Below, piece after piece: positions 1 through 5,896 of a stretch of DNA of 7,342 bases (positions within the stretch are counted from its first letter, which is position 1; every line of letters starts with the position of its first letter). The notes beneath the pieces are model-generated. The model saw nothing but the letters and a program-made list of their open reading frames with translations. It made no database searches and was not told where the DNA came from. Position numbers and translations under genes: made by a program. The stretch is from positions 1 to 7,342 of the forward strand of contig JADFCT010000191.1 of assembly GCA_017161665.1 (NCBI GenBank), written 5' to 3'. This DNA is from Candidatus Sumerlaeota bacterium. GTDB lineage: Bacteria; Sumerlaeota; Sumerlaeia; JADFCT01.

Positions 1-1430
1 TCATGGGCGCCGTCACGCTGGCCGCCATCAAGATTGGCTGGATCATGTTCGGCTGGGAACCGTGGCAGACGGTCATCGTCGCCATTGTCGTGACCGTGGT
101 TTACAGCGCCCTGGGGGGACAGACGGGCGTCATCTGGACGGATTGCTTCCAGTTCTTCATCGCCATGTTCGGCGCCTTTATGGCGGCCTATTACGCCGTC
201 TCACACGAAGCCGTCGGGGGCCTGAGCAATCTGATCACCCATCCCAACGTGGCGGGCCGACTGTCGCTTCTGCCGGACTTTAATGACTATACCGTGCTGG
301 TTCCCGTCTTGTTGATGCCGATCATGGTGCAATGGTGGAGCGTGTGGTATCCGGGCGCCGAGCCGGGCGGCGGCGGCTACCTGGTTCAGCGAATGCTTTC
401 GGCCAAATCGGAGAATCACGCCGTTGGCGCCACGCTGTTCTTCAATGCCGCCCACTACGCCCTGCGGCCGTGGCCCTGGATCATCGTGGCGCTGGCCTCG
501 TGCATCGTTTTTCCCGATCTGGCCTCCATCGCTGAGCGCTTTCCCGAAGCGAGGCCCGACCTGATCCGACACGACATCGCCTACCCGGCCATGCTGGCCG
601 AACTCCTGCCGGCGGGCCTCATGGGCATTGTCATCGCCTCGCTGGCGGCCGCATACATGTCCACCATCGCCACACACCTGAACTGGGGCTCCTCGTATGT
701 GGTCAATGATTTCTACAAACGCTTCATCAAACCCGGCGCCAGCGAAAAAGAACTTGTGTGGATCGGTCGGATTTCCACAGTGGTCCTGATGGCTCTGGCG
801 GCGGCGCTGGTTTTGTCCGGTTTTCTGGAAAATGCGAAACGGGCCTTCGATCTCATGCTGCAGATCGGCGCGGGAACAGGGCTTCTCTTCATCATGCGCT
901 GGTTCTGGTGGCGCATCAACGCCTACAGCGAAATCGCGGCCATGACGGTCTCGTTCCTGGTGGCGTGTTTCTTCGAGTTTGCGGCGCCGAAAATCGGTTT
1001 CATGGGATTGAATTATGTGGCCGAAATCGGCTGGATGAAACTGCTCATCGGCGTCATCATCACCACCTTCGCCTGGATCGAAGTGACGCTCCTGACCCAG
1101 CCGGCCGACAAAGAATCCCTGTACGCCTTCTATCGCAAGATACGGCCCAGTGGTCCGGGGTGGGACAAAGTCATCGCTGACGCGCGGGCCGAAGGCGTGG
1201 ACCTGAAAGATCACAAAAAACACTCAACCAATCTGCCCCTGGGCATCGTCTGCATGGCGCTGGGGTGTCTGTCCATCTATGGCGCCCTCTTCGCCACCGG
1301 GTACTGGATTTACGGCAAGACCGTGGCCGCCGTGGTGTTGACGATCCTCGCCGTGGTCTCGACCGGGGCCTTGTGGCTCTTCTGGAGACGGCTCGACAAG
1401 ATGACCGACATTGATTTCGACGCGGCGTGA
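1..1430 (+). CDS. Sodium:solute symporter (SSS family), C-terminal part, 5' truncated
   Basis: This is an inner-membrane secondary transporter that would couple Na+ influx to uptake of a small solute, likely a sugar. The reading frame is open from the left edge (first full codon at position 3), so the true start lies outside; about 475 residues are visible. Almost the whole protein is hydrophobic segments separated by short polar loops. SSS hallmarks are seen: SALGGQTGVIWTD at visible residues 35-47, a Gly-rich stretch followed by YLVQRM around 122-131, and SLAAAYMST at 213-221 followed by LNWGSS. The last resembles the second family signature, whose Ser/Thr residues form the Na2 site in vSGLT. 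Two more hydrophobic helices (about 411-460) end the protein before a short charged tail. The substrate cannot be read from the sequence; the sugar-activating genes downstream suggest a sugar or amino sugar. The family is secure, the substrate is not. Confidence 0.9.
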   Translation, partial: MGAVTLAAIKIGWIMFGWEPWQTVIVAIVVTVVYSALGGQTGVIWTDCFQFFIAMFGAFMAAYYAVSHEAVGGLSNLITHPNVAGRLSLLPDFNDYTVLVPVLLMPIMVQWWSVWYPGAEPGGGGYLVQRMLSAKSENHAVGATLFFNAAHYALRPWPWIIVALASCIVFPDLASIAERFPEARPDLIRHDIAYPAMLAELLPAGLMGIVIASLAAAYMSTIATHLNWGSSYVVNDFYKRFIKPGASEKELVWIGRISTVVLMALAAALVLSGFLENAKRAFDLMLQIGAGTGLLFIMRWFWWRINAYSEIAAMTVSFLVACFFEFAAPKIGFMGLNYVAEIGWMKLLIGVIITTFAWIEVTLLTQPADKESLYAFYRKIRPSGPGWDKVIADARAEGVDLKDHKKHSTNLPLGIVCMALGCLSIYGALFATGYWIYGKTVAAVVLTILAVVSTGALWLFWRRLDKMTDIDFDAA

Positions 1431-1452
1431 GAGCCGGTATTTGTTTGATTTT

Positions 1453-1557
1453 GTGTCGCCCTTACAGGGCTCCATAAAACTTTTGCCACCAACCCAGGGC
1501 GACGCTCCTTCCAGTCGCTCTGCCCTGGGCTGTTATGTGTCGCCCCTGCCGGGGCTT
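1453..1557. repeat. Composite palindromic intergenic repeat (REP-like)
   Basis: Two related units, 'gtgtcgccc ttaca gggct' at 1453-1471 and 'gtgtcgcccctgccggggct' at 1537-1556, flank a larger inverted repeat. Each unit is itself a small palindrome (GCCC/GGGC and GCCCC/GGGGC). The central element pairs CCCAGGGC (1493-1500) with GCCCTGGG (1522-1529), and GAC/GTC extends the stem inside with a bulge on the right arm. No poly-T tract follows any of the hairpins, so a classical terminator is not supported, although folding could still protect the 3' end of the symporter mRNA. I recognise this composition as a dispersed intergenic repeat of Planctomycetes/Verrucomicrobia-like genomes, from memory and without a search. 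Confidence 0.6.
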
Positions 1558-1665
1558 GATTACTTCCAAAGGACAACGATTGGAAAGCGGAAGCCATATC
1601 GCAGCATTGACGCAAAAAATGGTTGGTCCACAATCCACCGGAAACCAGAGAGCATGGATGCTCTG

Positions 1666-1692
1666 ATCTGCGTCATCTGCGTCATCTGCGGT
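1666..1692. repeat. 9-bp tandem repeat, three copies (atctgcgtc)
   Basis: Copies lie at 1666-1674, 1675-1683 and 1684-1692; the first two are identical and the third reads atctgcggt. The reverse complement, 'aaccgcagatgacgcagat...', is a low-complexity dispersed element I have seen in many uncultured bacterial genomes, where it creates spurious frames rich in Ala-Asp-Asp. It is preceded by a 7-bp inverted repeat, AGAGCAT/ATGCTCT at 1649-1664. The stretch 1431-1727 holds no convincing gene. Confidence 0.6.
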
Positions 1693-1696
1693 TGCG

Positions 1697-1710
1697 TCTG
1701 TGACCACAGA
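1697..1710. repeat. 14-bp perfect palindrome upstream of the nucleotidyltransferase
   Basis: TCTGTG-AC-CACAGA has two perfect 6-bp arms with a 2-bp spacer. It ends 17 bp before the ATG at 1728 and just upstream of the ribosome-binding site AAAGG (1715-1719). The position would suit a dimeric repressor operator or a small mRNA hairpin near the translation start. It may equally be the end of the dispersed repeat next to it; the sequence alone cannot decide. Confidence 0.35.
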
Positions 1711-1727
1711 ACCTAAAGGATTTATAT

Positions 1728-2639
1728 ATGAAACCAACACTACTGATTCTGGCTGCCGGAATGGGCAGTCGATATGGCGGCCTCAAGCAGATTGATCCCG
1801 TCGGTCCCAACGGCGAGATCATCATCGAATACTCCATGCACGACGCCATCCGGGCCGGTTTCGGCAAGATCGTCTTTGTGATCCGTCACTACTTCGAAGA
1901 CGCCTTCAAGGAACACATTGGCAGCAAACTCGACGGCCTGGTGGAAGTGGACTACGCCTATCAGGAACTCGATTCGTGTCTGGACGGCTTCGATCTGCCG
2001 GCGGATCGCGAAAAGCCCTGGGGGACGGGACACGCCATCCTGGTGGCCCGCGACAAAATCCGCGAGCCCTTCGCCGTCATCAACGCCGACGACTACTACG
2101 GCCCGAACTCGTACCAGATCATGTCCGACTATCTGGCCTCGCTGGAGCCGGAGGCCGAAGACGAATACTGCATGGTGGGCTTTACGCTGCGCAATACGCT
2201 GACCGAACATGGCGACGTGTGTCGCGGGATCTGTGACGTGGACGCCACCGGCGCCATGCGCGCCGTCGTCGAACGGGTGGGGATTGAAAAAATTGGGGCC
2301 GGCGGGCGCTACAAAGACGACAACGGCGTCGAACATCTGTTGACGGGCGACGAAATCGCCTCCATGAATCTATGGGGATTCCAGCCGTCCATTTTTGACC
2401 ACTTGGGAACGCAATTCGCCCGATTCCTCGAAGAGCGGGGACAGGAACTCAAATCCGAATTTTTCATCCCCACGGTCGTTGACCGACTGGTCGATACCGG
2501 TCAGGCCCGCGTCCAGGTCCTCAACACGTCCGATTCCTGGTTCGGCGTCACCTATCGGCCCGATCGCGACATCGCCGAGGCCTGTATCCGGCGACTCATC
2601 GACGCCGGCGACTATCCTGAGAGGTTATGGCAGCCATGA
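1728..2639 (+). CDS. Sugar-1-phosphate nucleotidyltransferase (NTP_transferase family)
   Basis: This predicted cytoplasmic enzyme would join a sugar 1-phosphate to an NTP, giving NDP-sugar and pyrophosphate. The 303-residue protein starts with the Rossmann-like nucleotide-binding signature LAAGMGSRYGGLKQ (residues 8-21), with R15 and K20 in the positions expected to bind the triphosphate. PWGTGHA (97-103) resembles the base/sugar-binding loop of pyrophosphorylases, and INADDYYG (118-125) holds the Mg-binding Asp. There is no C-terminal left-handed beta-helix, so it is not a GlmU-type bifunctional protein. The start at 1728 is supported by AAAGG at 1715-1719, 8 bp upstream. The gene overlaps the NahK-like kinase by an ATGA junction, so the two are probably translationally coupled, and the kinase would supply its substrate. 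The base and sugar specificity (UTP or GTP; GlcNAc, GalNAc, glucose or other) cannot be told. Confidence 0.88.
   Translation: MKPTLLILAAGMGSRYGGLKQIDPVGPNGEIIIEYSMHDAIRAGFGKIVFVIRHYFEDAFKEHIGSKLDGLVEVDYAYQELDSCLDGFDLPADREKPWGTGHAILVARDKIREPFAVINADDYYGPNSYQIMSDYLASLEPEAEDEYCMVGFTLRNTLTEHGDVCRGICDVDATGAMRAVVERVGIEKIGAGGRYKDDNGVEHLLTGDEIASMNLWGFQPSIFDHLGTQFARFLEERGQELKSEFFIPTVVDRLVDTGQARVQVLNTSDSWFGVTYRPDRDIAEACIRRLIDAGDYPERLWQP
2619..2624 (+). promoter_or_regulatory. Ribosome-binding site deciding the kinase start
   Basis: GAGAGG lies inside the end of the nucleotidyltransferase gene. It is only 2 bp before the upstream ATG at 2627 but 11 bp before the ATG at 2636, so it favours 2636. That ATG overlaps the preceding TGA stop (2637-2639) as ATGA. 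Confidence 0.5.
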
Positions 2640-3739
2640 CGGACCATGCGATGAAAGACATTCTGCGCCATTTCGAAATTCACGGAGAGTTTCTCGGCTC
2701 GGAGCCGTATGGGTCCGGCCATATCAATGACACCTACGCCGTCCGGTACGATCAGGGCGGCGCCCCCATGCGCTATATCCTTCAGCGCATCAATCATTCC
2801 GTGTTCAAACGTCCGGCGGAACTCATGGACAACATCCGCCGGGTGACGGAACATATCCGCGCCAAACTCGAAGCCGACGGGGCGAGCGACATCTCGCGCC
2901 GGGTCATGACGCTCATCCACACCCATGAAGGGGCGCCCTGTTATCACGACGAAAAGGGCCAATACTGGCGCGTCTATGTCTTTATCGAAAAAGCCCGGAC
3001 CTGGGACACCCTGACCAAAGACGATCAGGCCTATCAGGCCGCGCGCATGTTCGGCTGGTTTCAAAAGATGCTGGCCGACTTGCCCGAACCGCCTCTGTAT
3101 GAAACGATCCCGGACTTTCACAACGGCCCCAAGCGATACGCCGCCTTCCAGGAAGCCCTCGCTGCCGACGCCCACAACCGCGCCGCCGGCGCCCGGACGG
3201 AAATCGACTTCCTGAACGATCAGGCCAGGGTCTTTGACGTCCTGCCCGATCAAGTGGCCCGGGGCGAAATCCCCTGGCGCTCCACCCATAACGACACGAA
3301 AATCAATAATGTCATGCTGGACGACGCCACCGGCCAGGGGGTCTGCGTGATTGATCTGGATACCGTCATGCCCGGCCTGTCACTCTATGATTTCGGCGAC
3401 ATTGTCCGCACCTCCACCAGCCCCGCCGCCGAGGATGAGCGGGATCTGTCAAAGGTGCAGATGCGGATGCCCCGGTTTGAAGCCCTGGCCCGCGGCTGGG
3501 TGGAATCAACCGGCGACGTCATGACGCCGGCCGAACGGGCGAACCTGGTTCTCGCCGGCAAGATGATCACGCTCATGATCGGAACCCGTTTCCTGACGGA
3601 TCACCTGGCGGGCGACACCTATTTCAAAATCCATCGCGAGAATCACAACCTCGACCGCGCGCGGACCCAGTTCCGCCTGGTCCAATCCATCCTGGAACAG
3701 GAAGATGCCATGACGGCCTTTGTGAACGGACTGTTCTAA
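2636..3739 (+). CDS. N-acetylhexosamine 1-kinase-like phosphotransferase (NahK/APH fold)
   Basis: This predicted cytoplasmic kinase would phosphorylate a hexosamine or related sugar at the anomeric C1 hydroxyl with ATP. From the 2636 start it has 367 residues, close to the roughly 360 of Bifidobacterium longum NahK, which I recall as sharing EPYG.GHIN near the N-terminus, YILQ..N, the catalytic loop and the DLDT.MPG motif. Here these are EPYGSGHIN (23-31), YILQRIN, HNDTKINN (218-225, D220 as catalytic base and N225 as metal ligand) and IDLDTVMPG (239-247, D240/D242 for Mg). DEKDLSKV in NahK matches DERDLSKV here. An in-frame ATG at 2627 would add three residues, but spacing from GAGAGG and the ATGA overlap favour 2636. 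Homologues are sometimes annotated 'mucin desulfatase', which is misleading. The partner nucleotidyltransferase just upstream supports a salvage role. The family is near certain; the exact sugar is open. Confidence 0.9.
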   Translation: MTDHAMKDILRHFEIHGEFLGSEPYGSGHINDTYAVRYDQGGAPMRYILQRINHSVFKRPAELMDNIRRVTEHIRAKLEADGASDISRRVMTLIHTHEGAPCYHDEKGQYWRVYVFIEKARTWDTLTKDDQAYQAARMFGWFQKMLADLPEPPLYETIPDFHNGPKRYAAFQEALAADAHNRAAGARTEIDFLNDQARVFDVLPDQVARGEIPWRSTHNDTKINNVMLDDATGQGVCVIDLDTVMPGLSLYDFGDIVRTSTSPAAEDERDLSKVQMRMPRFEALARGWVESTGDVMTPAERANLVLAGKMITLMIGTRFLTDHLAGDTYFKIHRENHNLDRARTQFRLVQSILEQEDAMTAFVNGLF

Positions 3740-3748
3740 ATGGGTGGT

Positions 3749-4516
3749 TCAGTGGATCGGCTGGTCCCGATATTTGGCGGCCGTCCGGGCGTTGCGTCGG
3801 AAGAACTGGAAATACTCCAATATCGTTTTTTTCACGTTCAACTTGCTGCCGCCGCCTTTTTGCTGATAGCAGTAGTACATGGACACGGAAGAGGCTTTGG
3901 GCTTGAATTTGCGGAGTTTGATGAGCACCTCAGCGTTGGCCACGAAGCCGACGGATTCGATGAGGTCCGCGCCATAGTGTTCAAAGGCGCGCCGGAGAAG
4001 GGACGCGCGATAACCGCGCACAAAAATACTGTAGTCCGTGGCGCCGCGCAGGGGATACATGAGGCGCAGCATCCAGTTGACCACCCAACTATACACGCGG
4101 CGCATGAAGGGGAATCCATCAATGCGTCCGCCTTTCTGATAACGCGACGCCATGACCACATCGTCGGTTGTCTCCAGACGGCGTGTCATTTCCTTCAAGA
4201 TCGCCATGTCACAGGTGTTGTCGCCCTCGCAGGTGAAGATCAGATCGCCGTCGCGGGCCTCCGCCAGGGCTTGGGTCATCCCATCGCGCCAGACGGCGCC
4301 GATATTCAGATTGGTTTCATGGCGCACGATGGTGAGGTTGTATTCGTTGGCCAGCGCCTCGGCCACGTCCTGGGTTCGGTCACGGCTGCCATCGTTGACC
4401 ACCACGAAATGCGCGACATGGTTTGCTTCGGTCAGGGATTGGGAGACGGCGGGCACGACCTGAGCCAGCCCTTCTTCTTCATTATATGCGGGCACAACCA
4501 CCCATACATTCGCCAT
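3749..4516 (-). CDS. Family 2 glycosyltransferase (DPM1-like), stand-alone domain
   Basis: This GT-A fold enzyme would transfer a sugar from an NDP-sugar, or make a polyprenyl-phosphate sugar, at the cytoplasmic face of the membrane. The 255-residue protein opens with VVVPAYNEEEGL (6-17), then VVNDGSRDRT (39-48), the usual nucleotide-binding segment of GT2. The metal-binding DxD position is occupied by CEGDNT (96-101), so E97/D99 take the place of the common D-x-D. ASRY (about 122-125) and the C-terminal GGGSKLN motif fit dolichol-phosphate mannosyltransferase-like members. No membrane segments follow the catalytic domain, unlike fused GtrB/DPM proteins. The start at 4516 has AGGGAG 11 bp upstream. 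It converges on the kinase gene with 9 bp between stops and shares a divergent intergenic region with rplM. Its acceptor and donor cannot be assigned. Confidence 0.85.
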   Translation of the reverse strand: MANVWVVVPAYNEEEGLAQVVPAVSQSLTEANHVAHFVVVNDGSRDRTQDVAEALANEYNLTIVRHETNLNIGAVWRDGMTQALAEARDGDLIFTCEGDNTCDMAILKEMTRRLETTDDVVMASRYQKGGRIDGFPFMRRVYSWVVNWMLRLMYPLRGATDYSIFVRGYRASLLRRAFEHYGADLIESVGFVANAEVLIKLRKFKPKASSVSMYYCYQQKGGGSKLNVKKTILEYFQFFRRNARTAAKYRDQPIH

Positions 4517-4654
4517 AATCCGGATCGCTCCCTGGGCCGTGATAAATTGGACTTGTCGCCAAACCGTCGCTCACAGTATGGTATCTTCGTCGCGGGGGAT
4601 GTCAAGGGATTGCGCGGGATGACAGGATCCCAGGGTGGGGATTCAAAATAAGCT

Positions 4655-4702
4655 GGTTTCAATTCGTTTTTTTGCCTTGACGCGGGGGGCTTCAATTCGT
4701 TT
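4655..4702. repeat. Paired 15-bp direct repeat upstream of rplM
   Basis: The sequence 'ggYttcaattcgttt' occurs at 4655-4669 and again at 4688-4702, differing only at the Y. The two copies are exactly 33 bp apart, about three helical turns, so a protein bound to both would sit on the same DNA face. They lie in the divergent region between the glycosyltransferase and rplM. The second copy falls between a possible -35 and -10. A paired activator or repressor site is possible; a small duplication is the simple alternative. Confidence 0.5.
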
Positions 4703-4706
4703 AGAT
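4677..4706 (+). promoter_or_regulatory. Possible sigma-70-like promoter for rplM-rpsI
   Basis: TTGACG at 4677-4682 is a good -35 match. A -10 is weak: TTAGAT at 4701-4706 gives an 18-bp spacer but only three consensus positions, while GATATT at 4704-4709 matches better with a spacer that is too long (21 bp). The resulting leader of about 90 nt before the rplM ATG would leave room for ribosomal-protein leader control, but I see no recognisable L13-binding structure by eye. Confidence 0.3.
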
Positions 4707-4785
4707 ATTTGGCTCTTGCGACGGCGGCGTCGTGGGGAGCCGGTATGCGCCGCGGTTGCGGGTACAAGATGACAAAAAGACTATG

Positions 4786-4791
4786 AAAAGG
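4786..4791 (+). promoter_or_regulatory. Ribosome-binding site deciding the rplM start
   Basis: AAAAGG sits 9 bp before the ATG at 4801. rpsI has the same AAAAGG (5261-5266) at the same 9-bp spacing before its ATG at 5276. This makes 4801 a better start than the upstream in-frame ATG at 4783 or GTG at 4732. Confidence 0.65.
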
Positions 4792-4800
4792 CCCGAAACG

Positions 4801-5250
4801 ATGAGCCTCAAGCACAAAACCATTACCCCGAAGCGTGAAGAACTGCCTGAAAAATGGTACGTTATTGACGGCGCGGGTCAAAAAGTCGGTCGGTTGGCCA
4901 GTTTTATTGCGGAATCATTGCGCGGCAAGCATCTGCCCAACTTCGCGCCGCACATGAACCCCAATATTCACATTATTGTGACGAACACAGCCCATCTCAT
5001 TTTTTCGGGCAACAAGATGGGGACCAAACCCTATTATCGTCACACGGGGTATCCCGGCGGTCTCAGGACCATCATTGCCGACAAACTGCAAGAGAAGAAA
5101 CCGGGAGAAATCCTGGTCCATTCGGTCAAGGGCATGTTGCCGCACAATCGGCTGGGGCGTGCGCTCATGAAAAATCTGCGCATCGTTCCGGGCGACGAAC
5201 ACGCCCATGCCGCGCAGAAACCGGAAGCGCTGCCCTTCGTATCCAAGTAA
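4801..5250 (+). CDS. rplM: 50S ribosomal protein L13
   Basis: This is a structural protein of the large ribosomal subunit that binds 23S rRNA early in assembly. From the 4801 start it is 149 residues, near the family norm of about 142-150. Recognised conserved blocks are WYVIDGAGQKVGRLAS, RGKHLPNFAPHM, GNKMGTKPYYRHTGYPGG, VKGMLPHNRLGRALMKNLRI and the final GDEHAHAAQKPE. The N-terminal stretch before WYVID (MSLKHKTITPKREELPEK) is slightly longer than in E. coli. The gene is followed 25 bp later by rpsI, the near-universal partner order, and both are expected on one transcript ending at the hairpin near 5712. Confidence 0.97.
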   Translation: MSLKHKTITPKREELPEKWYVIDGAGQKVGRLASFIAESLRGKHLPNFAPHMNPNIHIIVTNTAHLIFSGNKMGTKPYYRHTGYPGGLRTIIADKLQEKKPGEILVHSVKGMLPHNRLGRALMKNLRIVPGDEHAHAAQKPEALPFVSK

Positions 5251-5275
5251 GGGAAATTAGAAAAGGATCATAAAC

Positions 5276-5677
5276 ATGGCGGAAGCATTGGAGCAAAGCA
5301 TCGGCGTCGGACGCCGGAAGACCTCAACGGCCCGTGTGTATCTACGCCCCGGCCGTGGAAAAATTGTGATCAACAGCAAATCTGTCGAAGACTATTTCGG
5401 CGGACGGGCCGTGACCGGCACCATCGTCAAAGCCCCGCTGAGGGAAACGCACACCTTGACGAAATACGATATCATCGTCAACGTCAAGGGTGGCGGCTCG
5501 ATGGGCCAGGCCGGCGCGATTCGTCACGGGATTTCCCGCGCCCTCGTGCTGGCGAACCCCGCGCTGCGCTCTCCGCTGAAAAAGGCTGGCTTCCTGACCC
5601 GCGACGCTCGCATGAAAGAGCGGAAAAAATACGGTCAGCCCGGCGCCCGCAAACGCTTCCAATTCTCGAAACGCTAA
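5276..5677 (+). CDS. rpsI: 30S ribosomal protein S9
   Basis: This is a small-subunit head protein whose C-terminal tail reaches the P-site tRNA. The 133-residue product has the typical opening GVGRRKTSTARVYLRPG, the central NVKGGGSMGQAGAIRHGISRAL block, and the basic tail GARKRFQFSKR ending in the conserved S-K-R. The C-terminal Arg that contacts tRNA is therefore present. The start is fixed by AAAAGG 9 bp upstream, and the length is close to the usual 130. It is the last gene of the rplM-rpsI unit. Confidence 0.97.
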   Translation: MAEALEQSIGVGRRKTSTARVYLRPGRGKIVINSKSVEDYFGGRAVTGTIVKAPLRETHTLTKYDIIVNVKGGGSMGQAGAIRHGISRALVLANPALRSPLKKAGFLTRDARMKERKKYGQPGARKRFQFSKR

Positions 5678-5711
5678 ACCGGAAGTCTTTTGCGCAATCC
5701 TTCGATCCGTC

Positions 5712-5753
5712 AAGCCCGTGTCCTCTCTTTGGACGCGGGCTTTTCTTTGTTTC
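5712..5753 (+). terminator. Rho-independent terminator of rplM-rpsI
   Basis: The arms AAGCCCGTGTCC (5712-5723) and GGACGCGGGCTT (5731-5742) form a 12-bp stem with one G-T wobble and a 7-nt loop. They are followed by the T-rich run ttttctttgttt. The hairpin starts 34 bp after the rpsI stop. Confidence 0.88.
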
Positions 5754-5783
5754 GGGCCGAGTTGGAATGGAATGGCTCTGGAG

Positions 5784-5816
5784 CCCCGTCAACGTTCCCC
5801 GACGGAACACGCGGGG
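5784..5816. other. Two-tier inverted repeat in the rpsI / response-regulator spacer
   Basis: GTTCC/GGAAC (5794-5798, 5804-5808) forms an inner stem around CCGAC, and CCCCG/CGGGG (5784-5788, 5812-5816) an outer one, with unpaired bases between. No T-run follows. It lies between two good terminators, and its role, if any, is unknown. Confidence 0.3.
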
Positions 5817-5835
5817 GGAGGGGGGCGCCTAAACA

Positions 5836-5885
5836 AACACGCCGGCGCAAGGTTTCCCTTTACCCGCCGGCGCGTTCCTTTTTTT
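5836..5885. terminator. Bidirectional terminator between convergent operons
   Basis: CGCCGGCG (5840-5847) pairs with CGCCGGCG (5865-5872), and AAC/GTT extends the stem past one A-C mismatch. On the plus strand the hairpin is followed by ccttttttt (5877-5885). On the minus strand it is followed by tgtttgttt. It can therefore end the minus-strand two-component operon, whose last stop codon is at 5897, and back up the rpsI terminator. Confidence 0.8.
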
Positions 5886-5896
5886 GTCGCGATGGG

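Noticed and set aside
201..1223. 340-codon open frame on the minus strand opposite the symporter
   Set aside because: It is the antisense of a clear SSS gene; the translation is rich in His, Gln, Arg and Asp with no recognisable domain, as expected from GC-rich codon bias.
1453..1692. CRISPR array
   Set aside because: The repeats are short palindromes or contiguous 9-bp units with no regular spacers and no cas gene nearby.
1411..1740. Small frames of about 90-107 codons on both strands in the 1431-1727 spacer
   Set aside because: They run through palindromic and tandem repeats, giving tracts such as alternating Ala-Asp-Asp; they look like translated repeat DNA.
1740..2336. 198-codon minus-strand frame inside the nucleotidyltransferase gene
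   Set aside because: It is a shadow frame of a well-supported gene, with no known motif.
2612..3289. 225-codon minus-strand frame inside the kinase gene
   Set aside because: It is the antisense of a gene whose catalytic motifs are all present; it has Gly/Val-rich composition and no domain.
3740..4651. 303-codon plus-strand frame opposite the glycosyltransferase
   Set aside because: The minus-strand frame has all GT2 motifs; this one has none and runs on into the intergenic region. It also has no ribosome-binding site of its own.
4732..4800. N-terminal extension of L13 from GTG 4732 or ATG 4783
   Set aside because: AAAAGG with 9-bp spacing supports 4801, matching rpsI exactly; the extra residues are not part of the L13 family.
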